Part shown: one piece after another, positions 49,364 to 59,299 of the stretch
Position numbering within the stretch: position 1 is the stretch's first letter
How the letters are laid out: each line of letters starts with the position of its first letter
Source: Lineus longissimus
Taxonomy: Eukaryota > Nemertea > Pilidiophora > Heteronemertea > Lineidae
Assembly (NCBI RefSeq): GCF_910592395.1
Contig: NC_088311.1
Coordinates: forward strand, 11,660,501-11,720,500
Length of the DNA: 60,000 nucleotides
Reading direction: 5' to 3'
Notes under the pieces: model-generated
What the model was told of the DNA's origin: nothing
The model's input: only the letters and a program-made list of their open reading frames with translations
Database searches by the model: none
Position numbers and translations under genes: made by a program

Positions 49364-49456
49364 CTGGGTTACTGTAGCGGTGTACTTCCTCGATCTCGTT
49401 GTCGAAATAAGATCAGGCCTTGAACACATAGCATCTATAGCAGACTGCTGCATTAC
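49364..49456 (-). CDS. Recombinase-like gene, exon with RSRKYTATVTQ
   Basis: The 93-bp exon (after TTATTAG, before CAG/GTAATG) encodes VMQQSAIDAMCSRPDLISTT and RSRKYTATVTQ. It corresponds to the family's T-LRKH-AT-SQ segment, where an Arg followed by a small helix recalls the second Arg motif of tyrosine recombinases. Phase 0 at both ends. Further exons should lie downstream, but none was recognised. Confidence 0.62.
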
Positions 49457-50089
49457 CTAATAAACATAAAAGGGGAAGAAGAAATAAGACAATCTGATTA
49501 GGGACTGAGCCGACTAGGACACTCTTGATAACTAGCAGGTGTCAGAAACATGACAGTTGATTTATATGTTTATGTTACTTGGACTAACCGACTGCATAAA
49601 ACCATAGCTAGGAATGTTGCCACTTAAAAAACTAACTTTACAGCTCTGACCCTAAGGTCAGCTGTCAAGTTGTGATATTGTGGCATCCATCATCTCTATG
49701 GTGGATGCGAAACCAAGCAGTCTGTATTCCCGAGATGCAGAGACTGAGCGGCTAATCCAAAGTGTCCCCATAGAAATGGCTCGGTGGTACATTCGGAGAA
49801 AGGCGAAGAAACGTAATGAGTAGGTCTATAGCAGGTATATTAACGACACCATCGCACTGGCACAGCGTTAGAAACCCTTTAAAGGTCCCCAGCGCAAAAA
49901 TGTTAATTCACATGATCTCAGCATCATAAGCATTGCATTGTTGGCATCATCTCCGCCTAGTTTGGAAACATTCGGGATGGTATGGGAAAGCTAAGAATTA
50001 CAGCATAACTCTATACGCATGCCACTCTAGACCCAAACGTTTTCCATGTTTAGGTATCCGTATTACAGTTCACTGAGTAATTGTTCCAC

Positions 50090-50205
50090 CACTTTTGTTA
50101 GCGCTTTAGGGGGAACCCAAATAATAGTTTCCCCACTAAGAGGACCTCTCTCCCGGTTGTGGGGATTAAGGCAGGTCTTTATAACGAAGTGGCTTGATAA
50201 TGCGG
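50090..50205. repeat. Intronic repeat shared with 53345-53470
   Basis: Both segments carry ACTTTTGTTAGC, GGGGAACCCAAATAA, CTCCCGG-TGTGGGGATTA and CTTATAA-GAAGT in the same orientation. They sit in two different introns of the recombinase-like gene. They could be a copied intron segment or a short repeat family. Confidence 0.7.
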
Positions 50206-50300
50206 AGAAATGATGAAATGATTTGATTATTAGCCACCCGATAATACTTTCCGGCGATTTTTTTCAGACGGGTCTTCCCAAGATTTTACATAACACCTAC

Positions 50301-50472
50301 CTTCCAAGGAGCTAGGCATGACGTCGTACCAGGAACAGCAAAGAAGTATTCACCAGTTACATTGCACTCTGAGCGCTTTTCCACCAGCAGTTCCATTTGT
50401 TTTACCCACTCTGGTTTCAGCAGCAAGGGAACCTTCCTGTTCCTCTTCCCGGGTAACTGAACCATGTCTAGA
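50301..50472 (-). CDS. Recombinase-like gene, exon with GKRNRKVPLLL
   Basis: Between CATTGCAG and GGAAG/GTAGGTG the frame reads LDMVQLPGKRNRKVPLLLK, PEWVKQMELLVEKR and TGEYFFAVPG. In the family this segment (GKRGRKVPVLL, a helix, then a YLFA-type strand) precedes the recombinase-like C-terminus. It joins the previous exon in phase 2 and leaves in phase 0. Confidence 0.72.
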
Positions 50473-50755
50473 CTGCAATGAAATGAGTATTACCGTATAA
50501 AATGATGGTGCACAGTCTGTCAGCTGTACTATTTTTTCGTGAACTCACAGTGGCGGCCTGTAATTGTTCTTGTTGTGGTGTTTTTCTTTATCATCATTTG
50601 GCCATTTCAAAAAGATCTGATAAAAGTAGGAATTTCTGCGATGTGCCCGACGCCAAGTTCATTTACACTAAGCAAATAACAATAACTGATCAGCCAACAC
50701 GCAGACTTTTACGAAAGTTTATGCTTTCCAAATTAGTATAAAACAGTGCACTAAC

Positions 50756-52061
50756 CTGTCCATGAGCCGCTGTTCCAATGCAGAGAGAGACATCAGTATA
50801 TCTTCATTTCTGTGCTGTTTCCAATTTGGTCGCTGAGTGAAGCACGAGAGCATCATTCTTGCAACTTCCCCTCCCCTCCCCGACGTTTATTAAACAACGT
50901 CACAGTTGAAAAAATGACCTCGGACAATTTTCGCCACGATGTTGGCGATGGAGATTCTCGTAGTTCCTTTCCACGATCGACAACAGCTGCATTGAGAAAT
51001 TCCCGCAACTTGAGAAGGTCCGCCGTAATAGGAATCAGCTCCATGGTGTTATATTTGAAGTGCGTGTGATGATACTAGTTCTGTCCATTCTGCATTGAAC
51101 AACTGAAGAAAGACTTGAGCGTCCTCTGATTTAGCGGAATCCTTTGCTCTCAAGCCAATCCCGTGTTTGACTAGTGCACATTTTTTCAGCGAGTGGCCAA
51201 GATGCAAACCAAGCGACGGAATGTCCAAAAGATTAACGCCTGCCATCGTCGTTTCTTTGCTTACACAACACAGTTCCTTTGTGGCCCGAACTGCTGCATC
51301 AAAATGATTCCCACTGATTATATCTGACAATGAAATGTGCTTGTCTTTCGCATGAATCTCACGGAACGTATTAAGGAACCTTCCGAGCTGACGCAATCGT
51401 TGTGCAATAATGTTACGCTTTTTATGTCCGATTTTGTTTAACAAGATTGACCCAAACTTGATGATAAGCGAATCCTTCTCGATTGTAGATTTTTTTGGGC
51501 CGTGCCGCATTCGATCGATTACGACTTCCTTCAGTTGTCGGTATTCTACCGAAGAGGGATCATTTTCTTGTGTGGCCGCATCAAGAAATATCCTACTCTG
51601 TACCATTAAAGATTGCCCCGGTGTCTCAGTGCTGTCAGCATTGGCATCAAGGTCGTCACCTTCATCATTTTCCTGATTAGTTGATTCTACAAAAGGACAG
51701 TTCTTAGAGTGCCTGCATACCTCGTCCTCGTGTATGAAACTGAGGCAGTGTACGCGTGGCAGATATTCATCAGCATTCCGTGCGATAAGTGGTCGCCTGG
51801 CAACGATAAGCTCCCCTTCCCCCGCCTGAAGTATGTTCACGTTATGGTGAAAGTTTTCCTTCAGCCTTATGCGTTCTAGTTCCTTCAACCGTTTCTAATT
51901 GTCATTTATAGCCAGGGAACGTGCAACTTCCACCTCATCTGCGTGGCATTTCTCCAAGTGCCGACAAATCTTCGCCTTCAACTCGCCACAGTAATAACAG
52001 GCCTGCCGCTTATTGTAGATTCTGGAGCCGTCTGCCTTGTTTTGATAAACACCGACAATGG
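50756..52061 (-). pseudogene. Recombinase-like gene, conserved core exon (disabled)
   Basis: The exon starts AIVGVYQNKADGSRIYNKRQ and continues with a finger, CYYCGELKAKICRHLEKCH, then DEVEVARSL. This is followed by TAG (51895-51897) where the family has a sense codon. Reading on in the same frame gives FHHNVNILQAGEGELIVARR, CRHSKNC, LGHSLKKCALVKHGIG and VFLQLFNAEWTELVSSHAL. A frame change near 51045 leads into MELIPITADLLKLREFLNAA and LFNKRRGGE. A third copy of GGGGA near 50875 then shifts the frame before VARMMLSCF and EDILMSLSALEQRLMD. The order matches the family throughout, so the lesions look secondary. It ends at GACAG/GTTAGT. Confidence 0.75.
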
Positions 52062-52109
52062 CTGTAAAGAGAAATTGGAACTTTTTGAATAAAATCGAAA
52101 GCCAGTTAC

Positions 52110-52660
52110 CTGAAGCTTTGCCATCGTCTTGTGATGGCAGCTTCACCGCTAATACGCGAGATAGAATACACAATGTGCAGTGATCTCGATAACTTAAAAC
52201 GACCATTTTTTGTCAAGATAATGCTATAATGCGCATGTTTATCATATTCAACAAATTTGCAGTGTTACAAATTACTGGAGTTGCCTTGGCACTCTGCAGG
52301 ATGCTCAATCGACCACCCCACTCGATTTGCAGGATATAAATGCCGTGGAATTAAACCCTGGTGTTTTATATTTTCTTTGTATGGTCAGAAAAAGACAAAT
52401 AATGCGCACAAACCTGATGGGTATTTTAATGTTATTGACTTGAGGTTCCTTCTCTTATGTTTTGTCATTTCGTTTGACACTCCTGCTCGGTCCCTTAAAC
52501 TGTCTCCCTTGTCCATAGGCTGTACATCAACTCCCTCTTCCACGTTCTTTTGATCGACTCCTTTTTCTACATGCTCTCTGTGGACTCTCTCGTTTGGGTT
52601 GACTACCTCCTCTGCATGCTCTAGGTTGATTTCATCTTTCGTATAACCTGGGTTAACATC
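52110..52660 (-). CDS. Recombinase-like gene, linker exon and 39-bp microexon
   Basis: The linker exon (52660-52414, after CTCTATCTTTAG) is charged and ends in KRRNLKSITLKYPS at a phase-1 donor. The 39-bp exon (52148-52110) encodes AVKLPSQDDGKAS and keeps phase 1 on both sides. The next intron (52109-52062) is only 48 bp and divisible by three, so it could also be retained without breaking the frame. Confidence 0.58.
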
Positions 52661-52929
52661 CTAAAGATAGAGAAGGACGGAAAAAAAGAAGACTTCTTAT
52701 GTTATTCAAAGAATAATTATTCTTACGGGCCCATGCAATTATTTGCCTGATCATCAGCTGATACTAGGGCACAATTACTCAAAACGGGTTTTAGTTTATG
52801 ATATTTTGTTTTATGTCAATGGAGATAAGCATTGCAGTGGGATATAGCTTTTATCAGCATACTGAAAATTAGTCAATGAGCAATCGACTACACAAACAAA
52901 TCTTGAATGGGTTCGAAACCATCACCTAC

Positions 52930-53038
52930 TTTGTCATGCTTTCCCGATTCCTGCCTGGTACAGCCATCTCCTCTGTGTTTGATGAAGATGTCTAGATCTT
53001 TGAAAACTCGACGGCATTTTCCACATATATGTATGTAT
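52930..53038 (-). CDS. Recombinase-like gene, zinc-finger exon
   Basis: Between CTTTTTGCAG and AAA/GTAGGT, one frame reads YIHICGKCRRVFKDLDIFIK, followed by HRGDGC. The Cys-X2-Cys, His and Cys spacing fits a C2HC-type finger. It ends in phase 0, matching the next exon (DVNPGYTKDEINLEH). Its incoming phase disagrees with the acidic exon. Confidence 0.6.
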
Positions 53039-53344
53039 CTGCAAAAAGATGTGTTTTTTTATCAGCGCAAGGCCAAATGATGCAGTATAATCATGAAACT
53101 ACATTACTTATGAGGCATGCTATGCAAACATTATATAATATCAGCAGACTTATTCGAAACTACCTTTAGTACGTTAGAATCCTTTCTACAAAATGTATGT
53201 CAACAATCCAAAGGTATCAGACATGGTCTTTATTTTTCATAAACTGTCTAATTGGTAGAATGGAATGCATCCTTTACAAGAACTGTCGAGTTGGTAGAAT
53301 GGAATGCATCCTTTACCAACCGGTTTCTAACTGTTTGGTTAGTT

Positions 53345-53470
53345 ATCCTAATACTTTTGTTAGCACGTCGTTAGGGGAACCCAAATAAACTTCTTCCTCA
53401 CTATGAGGACCTCCTCCCGGATGTGGGGATTAGGACAAGTCCTTATAATGAAGTTGCTTTATAACGCAGA
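53345..53470. repeat. Intronic repeat, second copy
   Basis: See 50090-50205. Just upstream, at about 53235-53318, a 40-bp unit containing TTGGTAGAATGGAATGCATC occurs twice in tandem. Confidence 0.7.
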
Positions 53471-53558
53471 TGCCGAAATATCATGCAATTTGTGAGGCAT
53501 GTTGTCCTGATAAGCGTGGAACCGGGACTTCTTTGGTGCTGTAATGACATAACCTTAC

Positions 53559-54342
53559 CTTCGATATACTCCTTAGAAATACCCAAAGTGTCATCAAGAG
53601 ATCTATCGGAGCCCATAATAAGTGCTGCACTTCTTTGGCTTTCAACTGCAACAGATTCATCTACACCATCGTCATCACCTTTAATGGAGTCATCCACGCC
53701 ATCGTAATCACCTTTAACAGGGCCATCCACGCCATCGCCATCACCTTTAACGGAGTCTTCCGCACCATCTTCATCAGCTGGGGCGGATCCATCCACACCA
53801 TTGGCATCACTTTGAACGGACCCATCCACACTGTCTTCATCAGCCTGAACAGATGCATCCACGCCATCGTCATCACCTTTCATTGAGTCATCCACACTGT
53901 CGACATCAGCCTGAATGGATACATCCACGCCGTCGTCATCACTATTGATGGAGTCATCCACACTGTCGACATCAGCCTGAACGGATACATTCACGCCATC
54001 GTCATCACCATTGATGGAGTCATCCACACTGTCGAGATCAGCCTGAACGGATGCATCCACGCCATCATCATCACCATTAATGGAGTCATCCACACTGTCG
54101 ACATCAGCCTGAACGGATACATCCACGCCGTCGTCATCACCTTTAATAGTGGAGTCAGCCATACCACCGTCGTCATCCGCACCATCATGGTCACCTTGAA
54201 TGGAACAATCCACACTATCGACATCACATTTAACGGAGTCATTCACACCGTTGACGGAGTCATCAATACCATCGTCATAACTAGTAAATATGTGCTGAAG
54301 GCGACTGTCCGAAAATGCGAGGGCTGGTATTTTGCGCTGGCT
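53559..54342 (-). CDS. Recombinase-like gene, acidic repeat exon
   Basis: The exon follows ACTGTTCTTTCAG and begins SQRKIPALAFSDSRLQHIFT. It then runs through about 15 consecutive 11-residue units alternating between GDDDGVDVSVQ and ADVDSVDDSIN, before SDRSLDDTLGISKEYIE and a GAAG/GTAAGG donor. The repeat is visible in DNA as 33-bp units in a 66-bp higher-order pattern (about 53665-54165). The protein would be extremely acidic and probably disordered. The phase at its end does not match the next exon found, so a small exon may be missing. Confidence 0.65.
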
Positions 54343-54801
54343 CTGAAAGAACAGTTAATTCTGTTTAATCAGAGAGCTGAGAAAAACTAACGATACCTGG
54401 AAAAAATATTGCATACTAAAAAGCACGAGAGGAAAATGTGAATAACTTGCTGAAGAGTCTCTTTATGAATTATGTCTTCGGGAAAACTTTCGTAGCTTCG
54501 TTTCATTTTTTCACACACAAACCAAAGGCCAGCTGCATTATTTCACCAATATCATCGGAATATCATAGTTAATGCATAACATTGGGACAGCGATTAAACA
54601 TTCCCAAATACAGTTGACTACAGTGCAAAGTGATGTTGACAATAATTTCGACTGACCCGGTCAATTCCAAATCTGCTATTTCTCTGTTGCATTGTCGTAG
54701 GAGTTGATGTAAGAATTGGATTGGCAACCTTGAATATTAAAAGACCAACTATATTTCTTCATAAACTTCAAGTTGAAGTTTGTAAGTTTGCCATCAGCTT
54801 T

Positions 54802-55073
54802 TGTCATAAATGGTAAGATGTTTCCTACACATTTACTAAATGGGAGTTGCAGCGATCGCAGATCTGATGGCGAACTAAACACGATGGTTTCATACTAACA
54901 ACTGAATCATCATATCTTTATTTTCCCACAAATGTGGCATATTACAGACATCAAAGCAAACTGCGAACGTGAGAAAGTCCTAATCTAGCGCTACCCGTGG
55001 CCCCGGGTTAATCTAAAACAGATGTAGATTCTGGCAACGAAGCTCTGGGTGGTACCATATGCAATATCTGACA
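54802..55073 (-). repeat. 3' LTR of the gag-only BEL element
   Basis: Direct 272-bp copy of 57209-57480. The 580 bp between the gag stop and this LTR have no coding content; the strand preceding the LTR is purine-biased only briefly (CGGGAG), so the polypurine tract is weak. Confidence 0.93.
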
Positions 55074-55658
55074 CTCCCGGCCGAGCGAGATCTAAGTTGT
55101 GTTTACATCCAGTGAGCCGGTCACTTGACCTCAAGTTTCCGGAAATACGCGTGCATGAAGTGGGCCAGTCCCGAGTGACAGGTTGTCAACAATGAATCCT
55201 CAATTTACCCTAACGGTACTAAATGTAATCTAAACAAACAATGCACCTGCATTCCAATTAAAGTTGCGCGTGTACAATGTTGCTAAACATAACTCTATGA
55301 CTAATACACAATAAGTGAAGAACCTTCAAATACAAAATGATGAAAAGATGATGCCAGAACTGATAATCCATTTCGTGTCGATGTTGCTGATCATAAAAAG
55401 TTCAATGTCTATTTTTTTGAATAATGTCTATTTGTCTTTTCTCATGGACGACAGGCGTCGTACCCCGACGGAGGGAAGCTAAACGGGTACTGCACCCCTG
55501 CTCATAGGGTGGCCCGTAGGTTGGCTAGGGGAAGGAGACACCTTATATTTCCTTAGTAGACGGGTCAAGACCTGGTCTACTTGCTACCCCATTAGTCCAT
55601 TTGTCCATTTATCTGGCGTTCGGTAATCCATAGTGTGCTGGAGAGTTTCGGTTAAGGT

Positions 55659-57098
55659 TTACTGTTCGTAATAGTCTAGATTCTCCCTGATCCTCAGCCT
55701 AGTAAGGTCCGCGGTTGACTTTGCGATTGGCGGTTGTTCCTTTCTAACGGTAGCGGTGAAATGACTTTGTTGTGCAATGGCACATCCACTAGTTGCGTGT
55801 TGTTGAGAATTATTCTGAGGCGGGTTTATTCTGGATAAATTGGCGAAATATTCATGTAGACTGGTGTGATGAAACCGGTCGCATGTGCGGCATCTTTTTG
55901 GATTTTGACATTCCCGGTAGAAATGCGGTCCGAGGCAGTTGGAGCAAAGTTTATGTTGACTCACGGCAATGAACTTTTCATGCGCTGGTAGTTTGCACTC
56001 GAAAGGGTTATGCGGTCCTGCACAGAAAGGGCACACTTTTGGTCGGTTGTAGTTTTGCGGCGGTGGTTTAGTATAAGTAGTATTCGGCACATTCACGAAC
56101 GATTCCACGGAGACCCTGTTATTTCCTGCGTGAGAATTATTCCTCTGCAGCGTTGCTGTCGTTGGTGTATCCATTCTTTCGCTTATATTTTCTAATTCTT
56201 CAGTGAATCGATCCATGAATTTTTTAACCTGGAAACGGTCTCCTTGACCGGCGGTACCGATTTTCTCGCGCAGAAATTTTGGTAATTTTCTTTCAATGAC
56301 AGGAACTATAAATGTTGCACATTGTTCTATTGATACATCCATATTTTCAAGTGACCGTATGTCACCAAGAATCTTGTTGTGAAATTCCCGGAGGCTGGCG
56401 TAGTGACCCCCTGGCGGAGTTATATCAAGGAGGTTGTAGACGTGAGCTCTCGTTATTTTCCTTGGTTGACCGAATCTGTCTTTCAATAGTTGGATGAGAG
56501 CTGGTAGATTTTCTCCGGACGGGTGTAGTCCGGTGATAGCATCCTTGGCGTTCCCTGTGAGTTGTCCTATTATGTAATTGAATTTTGTAATGTCCGCGTA
56601 GTCTCCTTTGATGACGTCAGCCTCGATGGCGTCCCAGAATGCTGTCCACGCCGTGAATTTACCATCAAATATCGGTAATTTTAGCTTCGGCAACTGGGCG
56701 GTCTTATTCTTCCTTCTTTCGGTTGTGAAATCTGGGCTCGAAGTCGTATTCCGTTTTGTTTGTCGAGCTAACGAATTCTTGACCTTCAGCAGTTTTATTC
56801 TACTTTGACTGCGAATTGCGCTGCTGTAGGTAATTTCCTTGTCGATGGCGTCACTATCTTTCAGGTCGGTTAGTTGCTTCTCAATTTGTTCGTTCATTTC
56901 AAGTATCGTCTGGTACAGATCGTTCATCTCCTCGAGATGTCCCTCCACTTCGGCAATATCATCTTCGCTGAAATCTGCGTTTTCGAGAACTGCCGTTGCA
57001 GTCCCGAATTCCGTGTCTAAGGTTCGGAGCCGGACATCCCTTTTTTGTTGTAAGGCGAGAACGCCTTTTTTAAAGTCCTTAGCTTGCTTTTTGGACAT
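55659..57098 (-). CDS. gag: BEL/Pao-type Gag polyprotein, intact
   Basis: The frame is open from upstream, but the best start is ATG at 57098 (MSKKQAKDFKKG), beyond a 19-bp tandem leader repeat; the product is about 479 residues. A coiled-coil-like N-terminus (EVEGHLEEMNDLYQTILEMN) is followed by the DUF1759-type domain with LPKLKLPIFDGKFTAWTAFW and TKFNYIIGQLTGNAKDAI. A cysteine-rich region comes next: CPFCAGPHNPFEC, CSNCLGPHFYREC and CRTCDRFHHTSLH, the usual BEL nucleic-acid-binding knuckles. Gag would form the particle and package RNA. The stop at 55659 is followed by no pol frame. There are no internal lesions. Confidence 0.92.
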   Translation of the reverse strand: MSKKQAKDFKKGVLALQQKRDVRLRTLDTEFGTATAVLENADFSEDDIAEVEGHLEEMNDLYQTILEMNEQIEKQLTDLKDSDAIDKEITYSSAIRSQSRIKLLKVKNSLARQTKRNTTSSPDFTTERRKNKTAQLPKLKLPIFDGKFTAWTAFWDAIEADVIKGDYADITKFNYIIGQLTGNAKDAITGLHPSGENLPALIQLLKDRFGQPRKITRAHVYNLLDITPPGGHYASLREFHNKILGDIRSLENMDVSIEQCATFIVPVIERKLPKFLREKIGTAGQGDRFQVKKFMDRFTEELENISERMDTPTTATLQRNNSHAGNNRVSVESFVNVPNTTYTKPPPQNYNRPKVCPFCAGPHNPFECKLPAHEKFIAVSQHKLCSNCLGPHFYRECQNPKRCRTCDRFHHTSLHEYFANLSRINPPQNNSQQHATSGCAIAQQSHFTATVRKEQPPIAKSTADLTRLRIRENLDYYEQ

Positions 57099-57106
57099 CG
57101 TGGTTA

Positions 57107-57185
57107 CTCGTTGCGTTGTGTTGTACTCGTTGCGTTGTGTTGTACTCGTTGCGTTGTGTTGTAGTCGTTGCGTTGTGTTGTTGAG
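57107..57185. repeat. 19-bp tandem repeat in the gag leader
   Basis: About four copies of CGTTGCGTTGTGTTGTACT lie between the primer-site leader and the gag ATG. Read on the minus strand they stay open as a run of Asn/Thr/Gln residues, which explains the longer apparent frame. Confidence 0.85.
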
Positions 57186-57208
57186 TGTAATCCTGGTCAC
57201 GGCACCAT

Positions 57209-57480
57209 GTCATAAATGGTAAGATGTTTCCTACACATTTACTAAATGGGAGTTGCAGCGATCGCAGATCTGATGGCGAACTAAACACGATGGTTTCATA
57301 CTAACAACTGAATCATCATATCTTTATTTTTCCACAAATGTGGCATATTACAGACATCAAAAGCAAACTGCGAACGTGAGAAAGTCCTAATCTAGCGCTA
57401 CCCGTGGCCCCGGGTTAATCTAAAACAGATGTAGATTCTGGCAACGAAGCTCTGGGTGGTACCATATGCAATATCTGACA
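57209..57480 (-). repeat. 5' LTR of the gag-only BEL element
   Basis: Direct 272-bp copy of 54802-55073. It would contain the element's promoter, and transcription would run toward lower coordinates. Confidence 0.93.
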
Positions 57481-57845
57481 GCTTTCAACAAGTTAGTGAC
57501 AATGTTTTGGAGTTTTGGCTTTTTGTCGGTCTGACTGATATCAGTCTGTCTGTGTAAGTGCTGATTTAATGTAGCACCATCAGAGTGTCTACCGTGGTAC
57601 TAGCATATTATACGATAAAAGACTGCTAAAAGTATATCGTGTACTAACCTCGACTTTAATAGTGGTTTGAAATCGTTACGACTGTATGACGCTAACCTTT
57701 TTGATAAGGCCTCTGATATTGCAAATCACTGATTTGAAGGGAATCAAAAAGGATTTCCTGGGAGTGTGTTTTGTGATCGACATAATCTCCTAGTGTGACC
57801 TAATCACTTCCACTCACATACATCCTATAGGAAATCAGGGCTTAC

Positions 57846-59199
57846 CTCGAATACGGAATCATCATCGCTACTGCCCAAATTGGCATGGATGTTCGACTGC
57901 TATAGAAGCGTATAATCTGAAATGTGAGATATATATTGACCAACAAAAAAAGGAAGAATTGTAGCGATCACTTTTAACTGTTTTTCTTTCGAGTTTTCTT
58001 TTTTTCTACCACGTGAAAAAATGCTCTAATACAACCAGTGATAGGAATGACAATCTGATCGGAGATCAGTGCATTAACTTTTCGCACCCCTATATCACGA
58101 TTGCTTTCAATTGTGGGCATACAAAGTGCTGTTTCTTCATTTGTCAATTGTGTTGAACCAGAGAAATTTAAATGCCCGACTTCTGCATATGGAAACATGA
58201 CTTCTTTAAAGATATCTTACCGTTTGCTTTACTTTCTGCACCCTCTCTCTGGTCATCAGTGCTGTGCGATTCATTGTGGCAAGATGTAACTAAAATACGA
58301 AGGGGAAATATTATCAATATTGATTCATGATGTACATCGGTCTGTTTATTCGTTATGATTAGTAGGATTGCTTTCATGAAAATACCAGAGCAAAGGTTAC
58401 ATATCAATGTATAACCATAGAAAAGGCAATCATTGACTATGAGTTATGCACCGGCTATCTTGTTTCTAGGAGCGATTGATTTTGCACTTTCACAATCTTG
58501 ATATCATGCGAGCTGTGGGGACAATTTCCACTATCGTGATGTTGTGAGGACACTGACCTTGCACTTGCACTACGCATATTGGTGCTGTGGGGACATTATA
58601 TTCGCATTTATAGTGCACTTGCACTATTGCAATTTTGTGGATGAAGGGCTTGCACTGGCACCTACACACGGAGTTGTGGAGACACTGATCAATTAAATAC
58701 GGTATCATCATGTTGTTATAAGGGTATTAATCTTAGGCTTGCACTATAGCCGCACGTACACCACCTGAAAATGGACCACCAATCTTGGTTCGCGAACCAA
58801 TGCCGCACCATCGAAAATTCACCAAGCGCTTACACCAGCGCTGCAGCTAGTTATAAAATCCGGCTACAGATGGCGCGCAAACAATAAGCAGAAAGCGCCA
58901 TTTCGAAAGCGCCGCCACTTTCTTCCGACACATATCAAAATAGTCTGCATACTGAGCCATTTGAACTAGGAAGAAATCTACCCACGAACATGACAAAGGC
59001 ATTTGAACTTGCAAAAGACAGCTCACAAAGAATTGTGTGCCAAGTGACAACACTGCATGTTACATGAACTTACATTTTACAGAGGTAACACTTTTGATCC
59101 TCTCATTGGTTTTGTTTGTTGCTATGCCCGAGGGCAGCGTTCCATCCTCCGCTATTTTTGAGTTTTCTTGACTCTGGGTGCCAACGATGTTCCCCATCG
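57846..59199 (-). CDS. Recombinase-like gene, N-terminal exons 1-4
   Basis: Exon 1 (59199-59074) holds the only good start, ATG at 59197 (MGNIVGTQSQENSKIAEDGT), and ends at AAAT/GTAAGT. Exon 2 (58289-58221) adds TSCHNESHSTDDQREGAESK. Exon 3 (58182-58010) adds VGHLNFSGSTQLTNEETAL and VNALISDQIVIPITG; its donor (CACGTG/GTAGAA) was chosen because it keeps phase. Exon 4 (57896-57846) adds SNIHANLGSSDDDSVFE. The peptides are hydrophilic and mostly acidic, without a known domain. Phases 1, 1, 0 and 0 connect without stops. No transcript supports them. Confidence 0.5.
58480..58700. repeat. Degenerate units related to the terminal minisatellite
   Basis: Words such as GTGGGGACA, TTGCACTTGCACTA and TGATGTTGTGAGGACA recur irregularly. 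They resemble the 77-bp units after 59.5 kb, suggesting older decayed copies in another intron or the same one. Confidence 0.5.
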
Positions 59200-59299
59200 C
59201 TGTAGAATCAAGAGGAAACAAGAAATAGACATCTCATGAACAGATAAATGAGACATCTCATGGCACTGTTATGTTGTTTTTCACCCAGTTTTATCAGGA

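Larger units (their letters stand above)
54802..57480 (-). mobile_element. Gag-only BEL/Pao LTR retrotransposon, near intact
   Basis: Two 272-bp LTRs (54802-55073 and 57209-57480) start TGTCATAAATGG and end ATATCTGACA. They differ by about two single-base changes or indels and are flanked by a perfect 5-bp duplication GCTTT (54797-54801 and 57481-57485). Downstream of the 5' LTR (minus strand) the leader TGGTGCCGTGACCAGGAT is the usual BEL-type primer site region. The interior holds a single intact gag frame and no protease, RT or integrase. It is therefore a non-autonomous element that would need pol from a relative. It lies in an intron of the recombinase-like gene, in the same orientation. 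Confidence 0.93.
49364..59199 (-). pseudogene. Recombinase-like zinc-finger gene, overall model
   Basis: A minus-strand gene assembled from eleven exon-like blocks: 59199-59074, 58289-58221, 58182-58010, 57896-57846, 54342-53559, 53038-52930, 52660-52414, 52148-52110, 52061-50756, 50472-50301 and 49456-49364. All have AG/GT borders and phases agree at every junction except 53559/53038. The second half matches a multicopy family I recall from fish and invertebrates whose C-terminus resembles tyrosine recombinases; the first half is a variable acidic N-terminus. Three lesions disable the reading frame: TAG at 51895-51897, a shift near 51045, and an extra GGGGA near 50875. A 2.7-kb LTR element sits in the fourth intron. 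The last exon, with the expected His and Tyr, was not found. It could be a young pseudogene, or a real gene with sequence errors. Confidence 0.68.

Noticed and set aside
53635-54390. Plus-strand open frames across the acidic repeat
   Set aside because: They are antisense shadows of the 33-bp repeat, which stays open in several frames because its unit length is divisible by three.
55659-57200. Gag start at 57200
   Set aside because: The extra N-terminus is translated leader repeat (Asn/Thr/Gln run); the ATG at 57098 begins the conserved-looking protein.
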